Source: Marvania coccoides | Lineage: Eukaryota; Chlorophyta; Trebouxiophyceae; Chlorellales; Chlorellaceae | DNA length: 64,000 nt | Assembly: GCA_963854735.1 (NCBI GenBank) | Contig: OY978098.1 | Coordinates: forward strand, 1,121,501 to 1,185,500 | Reading direction: 5' to 3' | Shown: piece by piece, positions 11,579-23,079 of the stretch | Layout of the letters: each line of letters begins with the position of its first letter | Position numbering within the stretch: position 1 is the first letter of the stretch | Position numbers and translations under genes: made by a program | The notes under the pieces: generated by a model | Told to the model about the DNA's origin: nothing | Seen by the model: the letters and a program-made list of their open reading frames with translations, nothing else | Database searches by the model: none

Positions 11579-12308
11579 ATGAGCGCAGCAAAACATGGAG
11601 CGACACTGGGCTCTCGCCTGACAGCATTCATCAACAGCCCCACTGGGCCGAAAACAACGCGAGTTTGGTTTTGGTTTCTCTATGTTTGTAGGTGTCTGTA
11701 TTATTTGGCCGTCACTTACATGCATTTGAAAACTCCGTGTGCAGGCACTTCTGGGGCCCAGTCGCCAACTGGGGCTTCGTCATTGCGGTACGTGGACTTT
11801 TTCTCTCTCGGGGCGGCATTTGTTCCAAACACCCTGGCTCTACCTTGCTACAACCTCGGCACAATTGTTTATTATTTCAAGCTGTCGTGTTTCTGCACTA
11901 TGAATTCATTTAAGCAATTTAAATCGTTTCCTTACCTCCCGTTGGCAGGGCCTTGCGGACTCACAAAAGCCGCCTGAAATGATCTCACGAAACATGACTG
12001 GCGGTAAGCTTACGCTCTATACCCTGCCCTACTCTTTATTTTTGCTTTCCATTTTCCCACTTGATACTGTTTGTTTCAAGCTCTTCCCTTTCCGCTGCTT
12101 CTGGCTTGCTCAATTATTGCTTCCCGTTCTTTTTTGCATTGCAGCGATGTGCGTGTACAGCATGCTCTTCATGCGGTTTGCCTGGATGATTCAGCCCCGC
12201 AACTACCTGCTGCTGGCGTGCCATGCCTCCAACGAGGTGGTGCAGCTCAACCAAATGCGGCGCTGGTGGGAGTACCAGCAGACGTTGAAGACGGAGCCCT
12301 CGGCATGA
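11579..12308 (+). CDS. MPC1: Mitochondrial pyruvate carrier subunit 1
   Basis: MPC1 pairs with MPC2 to move pyruvate across the inner mitochondrial membrane. Four exons: 11579-11658, 11745-11787, 11949-12003 and 12145-12308, giving 113 residues. The joined protein reads SPTGPKTTHFWGPVANWG and later PPEMISRNMTG, AMCVYS, FMRFAWMIQPRNYLLLACH, an excellent match to the plant protein. Intron 1 can only be removed with a GC donor (AC|GCGAGT at 11659), since this alone gives the conserved KTTHFWGP; no nearby GT keeps the frame. Introns 2-4 are GT-AG. Two to three membrane segments are expected. The short N-terminus lacks a cleavable presequence, as usual for MPC1. Confidence 0.95.
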
Positions 12309-12662
12309 CGGAGAGGGGTATAGGCCATGCCATCTAGCACCGCCCATTTTTTCAAAGTGTAGAGAGATTTGAACAACAAAATTTTGCATGACAAGTTGGA
12401 AAGTTTGAGTGGCGGCGCAACATCAACGTGCGTTCGTTACATATATGTGTTTGGCTGTATTGAAATTTGTGTAATTGTTTTTCATTAACTGCCAGTGCGG
12501 AGCGCAAAGCTGCGTCTCCCAACAAAAGTGTTGCATCCTTGCATTCGAGTTCAAACCAAATCACTTTTGAACTCGGCAGAGCTTAATAAAATAAATATAA
12601 GACTTCACATATAAAGAAGCCGCCGCAACCCTTGAACACTCCGCAAACATATTCAATTTAAG
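12309..12662. other. Tandem spacer MPC1 to bystin
   Basis: AT-rich 354-bp spacer holding the MPC1 3' end and the bystin promoter. Several AATAAA-like words lie at about 12580-12600. Nothing else is seen. Confidence 0.5.
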
Positions 12663-14421
12663 ATGGGCAAAAAGAGACGCGAGCGAGTGCCTTACCACAA
12701 TCAGTCGCTGGGCGAGCAGCTGGAGGCCCCCGAGTCATACGGCGTGCGCACCCAGAAGCGCCGCAAGGCGCCCAAATCCACGGACGGCGTTGACAGCGAC
12801 GACGAGGGCCACGTGCCAGGCGGCCTCAGCGACCGCATCCTCAAGGTGGCACGGGAGCAGCAAGAGGAGGTGGGCGCAGAAGAAGAAGAGGCCGGTGGGG
12901 ACGGCGCGGGGCTGGGCAGCGCGCGAGAGGCCCTGGCCGCCGCGATGCACGGCCTGTCGGGGGCTGCCGGCTCTGCTAGCGATGACGAGGAGGGCGGCGG
13001 GCTGGGCGGGGACGGCTACTCCGACTTTGGCAGTGACCTTGAGCAGGAGTGGGAGGCGGACATCGACGGGCAGGACGAGGCGGCGCTGGCGGCGTTTATG
13101 AGCGGCGCAGAGGGGCACAAGCAGAAGACGCTGGCTGACGTCATTCTGGACAAGATCAGAGAGAAACAGGGGGCCGCAGGCCTCTCCGCAATCCCTAGGT
13201 CAGTTTTATACACAGCTGTACACTATTTTTATATTATTCTGCAGTCTATGTGTACAGCAGGGGCGGGGAACTCAACTGCCCCTCAGCTGAATGGCTGACT
13301 GCTAGAAAAAATATAGCCGGGCGGGGGCTGTTTTATTGCGCCAGGGGCGCCGCGGTTTCTTTAAACCCGCCGCTCATTTGGCCCAGCCCCTCTGGCCACA
13401 CACTTTCTCAAAATTAAAAATTGTTTTTTTCTTATTCAGTTTCCCACCAAACTTATACCAACCCCTTTCTTTTTTGACACCGCGTTTATACACCCATCAC
13501 AGGGATGCTGACGAGACGGTGGTTCCCACCACCCCCTCTGGCCTGGACCCCAAGGTGGTGGAGGTCTACCGCGGCGTGGGCCAGGTGCTGTCCCGCTACA
13601 CCTCAGGAAAGGTCCCCAAGGCCTTCAAAGTGATCCCCAACCTGCGCAACTGGGAGGATATCCTGTTCCTGACGGAGCCCGAGGCGTGGACCCCCCACGC
13701 GGTGTACCAAGCCACTCGATTGTTTGTGTCCAACCTGAACGCGCGCATGGCGCAGCGCTTCCTGGCGCTGGTGCTGCTGCCGTCGGTGCGGCGGGACATC
13801 CACGACCACCAGCGGCTGCACTTTGCGCTGTTCCAGGCGCTGAAGAAGGCCACCTACAAGCCGGGGGCGTTTTACAAGGGGCTGCTGCTGCCGCTGTGCG
13901 CGTCGGGGAGCTGCACGCTGCGGGAGGCCGTCATCTTCACCTCCGTGCTGCGCCGCTCCTCCATTCCGGTGATGCACTCCGCGGCGGCGCTGCTGCGCAT
14001 CGCTGAGATGCCCTACTCGGGCGTGAATTCTTTCTTCATTCGAGTGCTGCTGGACAAGCGGTACGCGCTGCCCTACCGCGTGGTGGACGCGCTGGTTGAC
14101 CACTTCACAGCATTCACCAAGGAGGAGCGGCAGCTGCCGGTGGTGTGGCACCAGGCGCTGCTGTGCTTTGTGCAGCGCTACAAGGCGGAGATTCGAGCGG
14201 AGGACAAGCAGGCGCTGCGCGCGCTGTGCCGGGCGCAGCACCACTACCTGGTGACGCCCGAGGTGCAGCGCGAGATGGAGTCCAGCAGGTCGAGGGGGGA
14301 GAAGGGGGAGCAGTCGGCCGCGGCAGCGACGGCAGCTGCGGCGGCAAAGCAGGGCAACGTTGGGAAGCACGTGCACGAGAACCCCAGGGATCTGGCGCCC
14401 ATCATCATGATGGATGAATGA
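12663..14421 (+). CDS. BYSL: Bystin (Enp1), 40S ribosome biogenesis factor
   Basis: Bystin/Enp1 is needed for late pre-40S maturation. Two exons, 12663-13198 and 13503-14421, with a 304-nt intron, give 484 residues. Splicing makes [11 protein letters not shown], matching the family. The N-terminal third is acidic and charged ([17 protein letters not shown]), as in other bystins. The conserved domain contains [44 protein letters not shown] and [14 protein letters not shown]. The tail holds an Ala-rich stretch and ends in a charged peptide. The protein is nucleolar in known species. Start choice is supported by the conserved [13 protein letters not shown] opening, typical of bystin. Confidence 0.95.
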
Positions 14422-14583
14422 ATGAATTAATTCATATTTTTGTATGTTTGTGTGAGTGTGTTTTCTTCTGCTGCGTCGGTTTATAACTTTTTATTGATTT
14501 GAAATCTGAAGCTGTAAAAAACACGTATGCATAAACAAAGTTGTTTTACTGATGGCAACGACAGTAATGGGCCCATCACTGCC

Positions 14584-17500
14584 TTAATATTCACGGATGC
14601 GGATGAATGGTAGGCGGCACAACGGGCAGTTATTGCGGCGTTCCTCCAGCGTTGTCGCGCACTTTTCACAAACACAACGGTGGCTCCTACAAATTGGAAA
14701 ATTTAGTTAGATTTTTATTTCCGAAAGAAAGAAAGAAAGAAAGGAGCCGCTCATAAACGTGAAATAGACGAAGACGCCTCACATCTTTTGTGCGAAGTGT
14801 ACGAGAGCAACTGTCGCCGGTGCCACCAGGCAAATGACGCAACCTGAGCGCCGCTCGCATTTTCAGCAGCTGTGGTAGCCTGCCTGATCCTCATAGCTCG
14901 CTCTTCATCGCCTATCATCTCTGTCAGCTCAGCCAAAACATTAGCAAAGGTTGGCCGTTGCTCAGGGTCATTATCCATGCAGCGCTGCATGAGGCTGCAG
15001 TACTGCGCAAGCATCGCCTCCGAGGCTGGCTGAGGCCCTGGCAGCTGGCTGCGCTCGGGAATTGGCAGCTTCATGCCGTTGCGAATCGCCAGTGTTATCT
15101 GCAATGCAACCAAATATTTAGTATTTATTATATATATTATATTATCACACTCTCTTTGGAAATAAGATACTATATTTTTCTCCCCCATATAATGCACGCT
15201 GTTCAATCAATGCACAAAATAAACGCAATTAGCACATGTTTAAGGACAAAATACTCCTCTTTGCTCCTCACCTGTAAATCATGCGCAGGGTTCAAGTGGT
15301 TCCACCTGCCAGCTCATCAGTTCCCAGAGCACCACGCCGAACGAGTACACATCGCTGGAGGGTAGCCACTTCCCGGTGCTCAGCACGTCACCAGCCAGCC
15401 ACCTGGGGTTCATATGACTTGCTGTACTTCCAGCTGCCGTCTGCGCATTCAACTCGTCCATGAACCTCGCCAGACCTAGGTCGCCCACTTTCACCCGCCA
15501 TGCTGCGTCAATCAGCAGGTTGGGAGACTTGAGGTCACGATGAAGAACCGGCGGCGAGCGCTCGTGCAGGTGTGCCATCCCAGCAGCAGCGTCAATGGCG
15601 AAGCGCAGACGTCGCTCCCATGTGAGGTCGGCAGCCAGCGTGAGGTCGTCATTCGATTTCTCTAGAAGGTCGAACAGCGATCCATGGGAACAAATTTCGG
15701 TGACAACCGCCAAAGGGTCTGGGTATTCGCACATGCCGTAGAAGGTCAAGACGTTGGGATGGCGGATGGATGCCAACAAGTCCCGCTCCGCATGAATTTT
15801 CGAAAGCGAATCACTGCCATCAATCGCAGCAAGGCTCGAGTGCTGCTCGTGGAATTTTTTGACAGCGACGGTGGTGCCACCCCAACGCGCTAAATAAACT
15901 GTGGCATAAGAACCTGCGCCAAGCCTCTCTTGGATATCAAGACTCGCAAAAGGTATCATTGCCGGCCCCAAATGAAGGGCCTGGATGTTGGGCGGGGAGA
16001 TTTCTTGTGGTGCAGGCGGAGCCAACGGAGAAGGGAGCACCGAAGAAGAAGTTGTCTCAAGTGGCGCCTCGTGGAGCCGATTTCGCTGTACTTCTTCATT
16101 ATCTTGAATTGCACGCTCGATAGTTATAGCGCACTCTGTGTGGCCAATTTCTATTGCAAGGGCAATTGCAGTCTTCCCACTATTGTCAGCGATGTCAACT
16201 GCGGCGCCCCGATCCAACAGCGCTTGGAGGCAGTCAAGGTGGCCCTCGTAGGCTGCACGCATCAGTGCCGTCTTTCCAGCATTGTTAGCGAGGTCAATCG
16301 CAGCGCCCCAATCCAGTAGCCCTTGTAGGCAGTCAAGATGGCCTTCGTAGGCTGTATTCATCAATGCTGTCATTCCAGCATTGCTAGTATGGTCAATCGC
16401 AGCGCCCCGAGCCAGCAGCTCTTTAAGGCAGTCAAGATGGCTTTCGTAGGCTGCAGTCATCATTGCCGTCCATCCAGAATTGCCAGCGAGGTCAACTGCA
16501 GCGCCCCGATCCAACAGCGCTTGGAGGCAGTCAAGGTGGCCTTTGTAGGCTGCAATCATCAGTGCCGTCCATCCATCATTGTCAGCCAAGTCAACAGCAG
16601 CGCCGCGATCCAGCAGCTCTTTGAGGCAGTCAAGGTGGCCGTTGCTGGCTGCACTTATCAATGGCGTCCACCCACCATTATTAGCGAGGTCAACCGCAGC
16701 GCCGTGATCCAGCAGCTCTTTGAGGCAGTCACGGTGGCCCTCCATCGCTGCATGCATCAGTGCCGTCCATCCATCATTGTCAGCACGGTCAAGCGCAGCG
16801 CCGTGATCCAGCAGCTCTTTGAGGCAGTCAAGGCGGCCGAGGCTGGCCGCTTCCATCAATGCCGTCGATCCATCATTTTCAACGAGCTTTGTCAGCACGG
16901 TCAAGCGCAGCGCCGTGATCCAGCAGCTCTTTGAGGCAGTCAAGGTGGCCTTTGGAGGCGGCACTTATCAATGGCGTCCACCCGCCATTGTCAGCCAAGT
17001 CAACCGCAGCTCCATGATCCAGCAGCTCTTTGAGACAGTCACGGTGGCCCTCCATCGCTGCATGCATCAGTGCCGTCCATCCATCATTGTCAGCACGGTC
17101 AAGCGCAGCGCCGTGATCCAGCAGCTCTTTGAGGCAGTCAAGGCGGCCGAGGCTGGCCGCTTCCATCAATGCCGTCAATCCATCATTTTCAACGAGTTCA
17201 ACAGCAGCGCCGCGATCCAGCAGCTCTTTGAGGCAGTCAAGGTGGCCTTTGGAGGCGGCACTTATCAATGGCGTCCACCCGCCATTGTCAGCCAAGTCAA
17301 CCGCAGCTCCATGATCCAGCAGCTCTTTGAGACAGTCACGGTGGCCCTCCATCGCTGCATGCATCAGTGCCGTCCATCCATCATTGTCAGCACGGTCAAG
17401 CGCAGCGCCTTGATCCAGCAGCTCTTTGAGGCAGTCAAGGCGGCCGAGGCTGGCCGCTTCCATCAATGCCGTCAATCCATCATTTTCAACGAGGTCAACA

Positions 17501-17673
17501 GCAGCGCCGCGATCCAGCAGCTCTTTGAGGCAGTCAAGGTGGCCTTTGGAGGCGGCACTTATCAATGGCGTCCACCCGCCATTGTCAGCCAAGTCAACCG
17601 CAGCGCCCCCAACCAGCAGTTCTTTGAGGCGGCCAAGCCGGCCTTCGCTGGTTGCATGTATCAGCTCAGTCAT
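14584..17673 (-). pseudogene. Broken ankyrin-repeat / TKL kinase / RING gene
   Basis: Reading the minus strand from MTELIHATSEG (17673), about sixteen 33-residue ankyrin repeats are followed by a tyrosine-kinase-like domain and a C-terminal RING. Kinase marks: GAGSYATV loop, VAVKK lysine, HRDLKSPN, but DLG for DFG and AGD for APE. Probable introns are 15271-15099 and 14782-14687, and the RING tail is 14686-14584, ending CPLCRLPFIRIREY. Three frame breaks are seen: about 16887 inside the ankyrin array, where one frame hits a stop; about 15298, where WQV should lead to PWNHLNP but about five bases are missing; and about 14845, between kinase tail and CVICLVAPATVALV. The third RING cysteine position is Met. 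It may be a pseudogene, or the repeats may have been misassembled; the break outside the array favours real decay. Confidence 0.75.
16130..17670 (-). repeat. Ankyrin-coding 99-bp tandem repeats with 297-bp higher-order unit
   Basis: Each 99-bp unit codes one 33-residue ankyrin repeat of the form GGWTPLISAASKGHLDCLKE. Between about 16954 and 17640 three repeat types alternate A-B-C, so near-identical DNA recurs every 297 bp: the same GGAGGCGGCAC word starts at 16954, 17251 and 17548. Repeats towards 16130 are more diverged. At about 16885-16893 a B-type end is fused out of frame to the next unit, the expected footprint of unequal exchange. Confidence 0.88.
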
Positions 17674-18692
17674 GGCGTTCTGCAAACAGCGGGGCGATTG
17701 TGGGCAAGATCGTGCAAAAATATCACGGCAGCAGCGATGACTACCCAGCTTAGGAACTTGCACTTTCTCCGCGTGGGGCTTCAGGGTGGCACAGGTCCCC
17801 ACCAACTCAGAGCAAGTTTTTGAAGTATGCCAATAATAATCGCGTGGTCCTTATTCTTATTTCTGTGCGCACTCTATTTTAGTAAATGCGCAGTTGATAG
17901 AAATCTGTTAAAGAACGAAAAAGGTAAAGAAAAAGGTGCGCAGTTGTTAAAATCTTGAAATTTGTTGCTATTTCAATTGAGGGAGATTCCTTAGCATTTG
18001 TTTTTCTTCCTTCAAACAACTATATATAGTTGTGCACACGTGAAAATGAATTATTCTAGAGTAAAGTAGAGGGGTCTTAAAGTCTTGAAATTTTTGTACT
18101 TGTTATTGTTGTAAGTGGTGTGCCTGAGGTTTGAAATAGTTGTATATATATTTTTATTTATAAATAAGTATTTGTATATACAAGTATACAAATAAATTGT
18201 ATTGTGCTTGCAAAAAATCTGCTATAACTTTGCCTCTTTCTGCCTTTGTCCTATTTATGATTTCTTTAACCATGCTCTAAGAAAGACCTGCTGTGCTGCC
18301 AGCCTAAGCGCCTCTGTCAGCTATACAAGGCGGGATGGCATTTCCCAGCTGGAGGTAGGTCATTATATGAAACAGGCAGGCTCCTGGTCGCAATGGGCGT
18401 AGGACCTCGCATTCTTCTATCTCCGCTGGTAAAGCCCCCCCAAAAAATTAATAAAATAATCATTGCTCCAAAAATAACGGCTTGTGCACGCCTCTGCGCC
18501 CTCTTTTTTTTACTGCGAAATGCCACATCTGCCCTCAGAAGCTGTACATACCAATATTTTCGCATTCCGCCATTTATTTATAATATTGAGTGTTAAACAA
18601 CCGGGGAACATACAGAATAAGAAATACAGCGCATGTCTATTTTCCGTTCCGTCACTTTATTTCAGTCAATGCAAATATGTTTTTCGTAATAT
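17674..18692. other. AT-rich spacer with short direct repeats
   Basis: About 1 kb of AT-rich sequence 5' of the ankyrin-kinase gene and 3' of SNW1. A TGCGCAGTTG motif occurs twice (about 17886 and 17937) with partly similar flanks, and one copy of a dispersed element lies at 18065-18140. Weak open frames at 18300-18600 lack coding character. Confidence 0.55.
18065..18140 (+). repeat. Dispersed noncoding repeat, copy 1
   Basis: This stretch (GTAGAG, GGTCTTAAAGTCTTGAAAT, GTGGTGTGCCTGAGGTTT, AAATAGTT in order) resembles 54900-54981 in sequence, order and orientation, although the surrounding DNA is unrelated. It has no coding potential. Confidence 0.6.
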
Positions 18693-20729
18693 TCATCGCC
18701 TGCCGCTGCCGCTGCCACCCGTAAACTCCAGGTTGCGCCGCCCGCTGCCACCAGCAGCCAACTCCTCGTAGCTTCCGCCGCCGCCGCCCGCCGCGGCCAT
18801 GCCGCCGCGCTTCCCAATCGCGTCCAGCGGCCGCTTGCGCCCCTCCTTGACGTTGGACAGCAGCGCGTCCAGCCCAAACGGATCCGCCTCTGCAGGATTC
18901 CGCTCAAACTCCAAATTTCCACCACCGCCGCCGCCGGCGCCCTCTTCCCTGCCTCCCTTGCTGTAGTCCACGCCGCTGAAGCCCTTGTCGGGCTTGAACC
19001 GCCCGGTGTCCACCTCGGGCCCCCCTCCCCGCCCCGCCTGCGTCTCCTCGTCCCGGTTGGCCCGTCCCCTGAACAGCTCTGCCCGGTCCGCAAACAGCGG
19101 CTTGTCGTACAGGTTGTAAGCGTCCTCCGACGCCAGCCCCGTGTCCAGCCCCGTCTCCTGGTTGAACAGCCGCTGGTCGTACATCGCCTCGCCCCCGGTG
19201 ACCTTGGCCATCCCCAGGGCGATCTTCTCTGAGATGTCGCGGTCCTTGTCGCGCGTGAGCTTGGAGCGCTTGAACCCGTGCGCGTCGCGCGCCTCCAGCC
19301 GGCGCTCCCGCTCGCGCTCCCGCCGCCGGTCCTCGCGAATCTCGTCCCGCCGCCGCCGCTCCTCCCGCTCAGCCCGCGACTCGGGGGGGCCCTCGGAGCC
19401 CTCCCGCCCGCCGCCGCGGCGCTCCTCCCGCGTGCGGTACGCCTCCGGCAGCTCCATCTCGTCGTCAGACAGCGGCGGAGAGGCCCCTCGCTCCCGCCCC
19501 CTCCCTGGGTCCTCCCTGCGGGGAGGGCCGTCGCGCTCCGCAACCGGGGCCCGCCCCTCGTCCCGGGCAGACAGATAGTTGCCGTCCCTCGCATCCGCAA
19601 CCTCTCCTCCGGCAGCAGCAGCACCACCGCCGCCCAGGCGGTCCATCCTCGCCCGCAGCGCCAGATCGCGCAGCTCCGCCTCCTTGTGCTCCTTCTCCCG
19701 CGCCAGGATCTCGCGCTGCATCTTGGCGCGCGTCTCCACCGCCGACCGCGCCTTCTGCTCGGCGATGTACAGCGCCTCGGTGAACTTGGCGAACTGGTCG
19801 TTGATCTGGACCTCCTGCAGCCCGCGGCCGTCCGCCGCCAGGCGCTTGTCCAGCGGGATGGTGTACCCCTTGGCGTTCTTCCAGTTGGAGATGCAAGGTG
19901 GAATCTTCCAGTCCTGCTGGTCTTTCACAGTCATCGGCCGCGGCGGGGAATGCATCACAGGCACGGGGGGAGAGCCCGCGCCGCGGGGCACCTTGATGTG
20001 CCTGAACTTGGGGGGCTCCAGGGGGTCCACGGGCATGTCCTGCAGCTTGATGATGCGGGTGGAGGCACCGGAAGCGTGGGCAGCGGAGGCAGAGCCAGGG
20101 GTGTATTTGATGTACTGCGCCGCGCCTGGGGCCTGGGGGACAGATTTAGGGTTCACTGCGGCCTGCTTGCGGTCCAGCCGCGCCGCCAGCGCCAGCGCAG
20201 TGGCTTTTGTGGTCTCGTCCACCTCCTCCTCGTCAGGCTTTGGCATTTCGGCGTTAAGCTGGTCCAGCTTGGGCACCAGCGCCTTGTGCCCGGTGTGCAC
20301 GATGCGGTTGCGGTTCTCCCCGCGCTTCACGATGGCGTCGTAGTTGACGTCGCCCTGGGCGTTGACGGTGAGCGCCAGAGTCTGCTCAGAGCGGCCGCCT
20401 CCGCCACCCCCGCCGCCGCCGCGCTTGTCGGGGCGGCCCATGTCCAGCGGGTACTGCGCGACGTGGCACTCGGGGTACGCGCCGCCTGCGAGAGCAAAAT
20501 TTTAGAAGAAATTGTGAGAAAAAACATGCGATTAAAAGTAAAAATTGAAGTGAAATAGCGTACCATCGCCAAAGTCTTCTTGGCGTCGGGGCACAAAACC
20601 CTTGCGCTGGCCATAGGGCGGCGGTTCTGGCCCGGTTTTTGTGAGCAGAGCAGCAGCAGCTTTGGGTGCAGGAGCGACATCAGGGATGAGCTCTTTTGTT
20701 GGGGCTGGGATGGAGGCCAAGAACGACAT
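18693..20729 (-). CDS. SNW1: SNW1/SKIP/Prp45 spliceosome and transcription coregulator
   Basis: SNW-domain proteins scaffold the catalytic spliceosome and act in transcription. Two exons, 20729-20564 and 20485-18693, give 652 residues. The join yields FGDGGAYPECHVAQYPLDMG, a landmark of the family. The SNW core follows: IPPCISNWKNAKGYTIPLDK, LAADGRGL and QINDQFAKFTEALY. A glycine run lies after the first 80 residues. The C-terminal half is rich in Arg/Glu (REERRRRDEIREDRRR-like) with a conserved KLTRDKDRDISEKIALG block. Length is a little greater than plant SKIP because of glycine-rich insertions. Start MSFLASIPAPT fits the family. It is divergent from SAL1. Confidence 0.95.
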
Positions 20730-21013
20730 AGTTGCTGTCCTCTTTTCTCCGCACAAATTATTTCCCAACAGCACCGAAAACAAACAAATTAATCGATTCC
20801 AAAAAAATCGTGTGCGCTGCGGTTTTATTTTATTAATAGCCCTTTGGAGCGACTATATTATTAGGCATTAATTTATTTTTTGAATGAAAACAGCAGGCGC
20901 CCTGCGCAACTCAAAATTCCAAAGTCTCGCTCGCGCCTTGAAGGCTGCTTCGATCGACAGATTCCAGCCACTGCAAACGCTCATTGTTTTTAAAACTATA
21001 ACAAAACGTCATA

Positions 21014-22493
21014 ATGGTGCTGATTGTGGGCTCCGCGCAGCAGTCGCTGCTCAGGAATCCATGGGAGAATTTATTTGCGAGCACGCCCTTGCGCCCATCA
21101 CTCCTCGCTCGCCCGGCCGCCGCGCTCGCCTCCCCCCTCAGAACATCACTCCACCCCACACTTCTCAGCGGCAGGGCAGCTGCCCCGCTGCTCCGCACCG
21201 CAGCGGCCACTTTGGAGCCGCCTGCCGCCGCCGCCGCCCCTGCTGCCCCCCTCACCGAGGAGCTGGAGGCCGCCGTGGCCGCGGTCCGCCTCGCCTCTAA
21301 GCTGTGCGACGCCGTGCAGTCCGTGTTAAAGTCTTCCGAGAAGCAGAGCAAAGACGACAGCTCTCCCGTCACCGTGGCTGACTATGGGGCCCAAGTGCTG
21401 GTGTCCTGGAGCCTGCAGCGGTCCATGCCGCACGCCGCCTTCTCCATGATCGCTGAGGAGGACTCTGAGGACTTGAGGACCCCCGAGGGCGCCGCCATGC
21501 TGGCCAGAATCACAGACCTGGTGAACGAAACGCTGGCAGGCGAGCCAGGGGCATCTCCGCTCTCTCAGGAGCAGGTGCTGGGGTACATCGACCAGGGAAA
21601 CTCCAAGGGAGGGCCCCAGGGCCGGCACTGGGTGCTGGACCCCATTGGTGAGTGAAATTTTGACAGTTCTTCCCACGGAGGGTTGATGGTATTTACATTT
21701 CATTATTACCCCGTTTAGCTTCAAATATTACTAGCGATGCATGTGAATTAAAGTTCGACTGTATTCCTTTATAATGCATCAAATACTGATCATTCTTCCT
21801 TTGTTTATTTCCTCTCCCCCTTGCACAGACGGCACCCGTGGCTTCGTCTCCATGCGCCAGTACGCGGTCTGCCTGGGGCTGCTGGAGCAGGGCGAGGTCG
21901 TGCTGGGCGTGCTGGGCTGCCCCAACCTCCCCCAATGGGCCATCGCCGACGTAGACTGCAACGAATCTGGCGGAGAGCACTGCCGGGCGTACGACGAAGA
22001 AAACAACATCGGCTGCCTGTTCGCCGCCCGCGTGGGGCAGGGCGCGTTTGGGGGCCCGCTGTTCACCGGCTCCGGCATCCCCACCATCCGCATCCACTGC
22101 GACGACAGCGTGTCCGCCGAGGAAGCGCGCTACATGGAGTCGTTTGAAAAACGCCACAGCAACCATCAGCTGTCGCTGGCGGTGGCTGAAGAGGTGGGCA
22201 TCGAGCTGCCCTCCCTGCGGCTGGACAGTCAAGCCAAGTACGGCGCGCTGTCCCGCGGCGACGCCTCCATTTTCATGCGCTTCCCGCCCTCTGACTACAG
22301 GGAGAAGATCTGGGACCACGCTGCGGGGGCTATCATCGTTACAGAGGCGGGCGGCTGCATCACCGACGCCATGGGCAACCCTCTGGACTTCTCCCAGGGT
22401 CCTTTCTTCCCGGATCTCAACGGCGGAATCGTTGCCGCCACGCCCACCATGCACGCCGCCATCATGGCCGCCCTGAACAAGCTCCGCGGCTGA
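21014..22493 (+). CDS. SAL1: 3'(2'),5'-bisphosphate nucleotidase, SAL1/FRY1 type
   Basis: SAL1 removes the 3' phosphate of PAP and can act on inositol phosphates; in plants it sits in plastids and mitochondria and links PAP to retrograde stress signalling and sulfur metabolism. Two exons, 21014-21647 and 21829-22493, give 432 residues. The splice reconstitutes DPIDGTRGF, the metal-binding motif of the inositol monophosphatase superfamily. Other signatures are SPVTVADYGAQ, EEDSED and the late WDHAAGAIIVTEAGG. The first ~70 residues are Ala/Leu/Arg/Ser-rich with few acids, consistent with organelle targeting. The gene lies close to a sulfotransferase (8 kb away) but no functional link is shown by position. 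Confidence 0.95.
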
Positions 22494-23079
22494 AAAAGAC
22501 ATGCAGCTTTAGGCAACTACGCTGTGTTAATATACGCTGTATTGTACACGTTGTGTCTTTGTCTTGGGGTGTTTGAGAGAATGTGCTCGGTCCCTCTTGC
22601 TGCCACAAATGTTTTGTGTGCCTTTTGACGAGAGGGGCTATATGGCTTTTTTTTATTATTTCAAAGCTTTACTCTGTGTGTGTGTGCATGTGAAACTGTC
22701 CCTTTTGAACAATATGTAGTCGATTGAATAGTACTGACGGTAAATTGGACCTTTTGTTGAAGCAGAATTCTTGTCTTGACGCCTGGAAAGCACTTCACTC
22801 CCCCCACCCCTCTTTCTTCTTAAACCATTGCACTATTCCTTTCAAATCTTTCATTCTTTTTTCCCCTCGGTTTTGCAACTGATCTTTAGCCCTCCTCTCT
22901 TTCTGCATTTCGCGTGACCCTGAGCTGGCAGCGGTATGTCTTTTTTCCTCTAATACTGTTTTTTTTTTCTTCCTTCAAGCTCTGTGCAATTGTAATTAGC
23001 TCATACTTTACAACAAAAAAATACGCCAAACGAGTACAGAGAACAGGTAGAAAAAATGAAAGACCCCTCAGGGGGTGCC
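22494..23079. other. Convergent spacer SAL1 / YIPF
   Basis: 586 bp of T-rich 3' flanking DNA, including TG-rich runs near 22675 and a poly-T stretch at about 22963. No gene is visible. Confidence 0.55.

Noticed and set aside
14687..14782. Alternative splicing to repair the kinase-RING frame
   Set aside because: No GT or GC donor with an acceptor at workable distance restores both the kinase tail and the first RING cysteines.
18317..18596. Short membrane-like frames in the SNW1 3' flank
   Set aside because: Composition is noncoding, frames overlap on both strands, and no conserved feature is seen.
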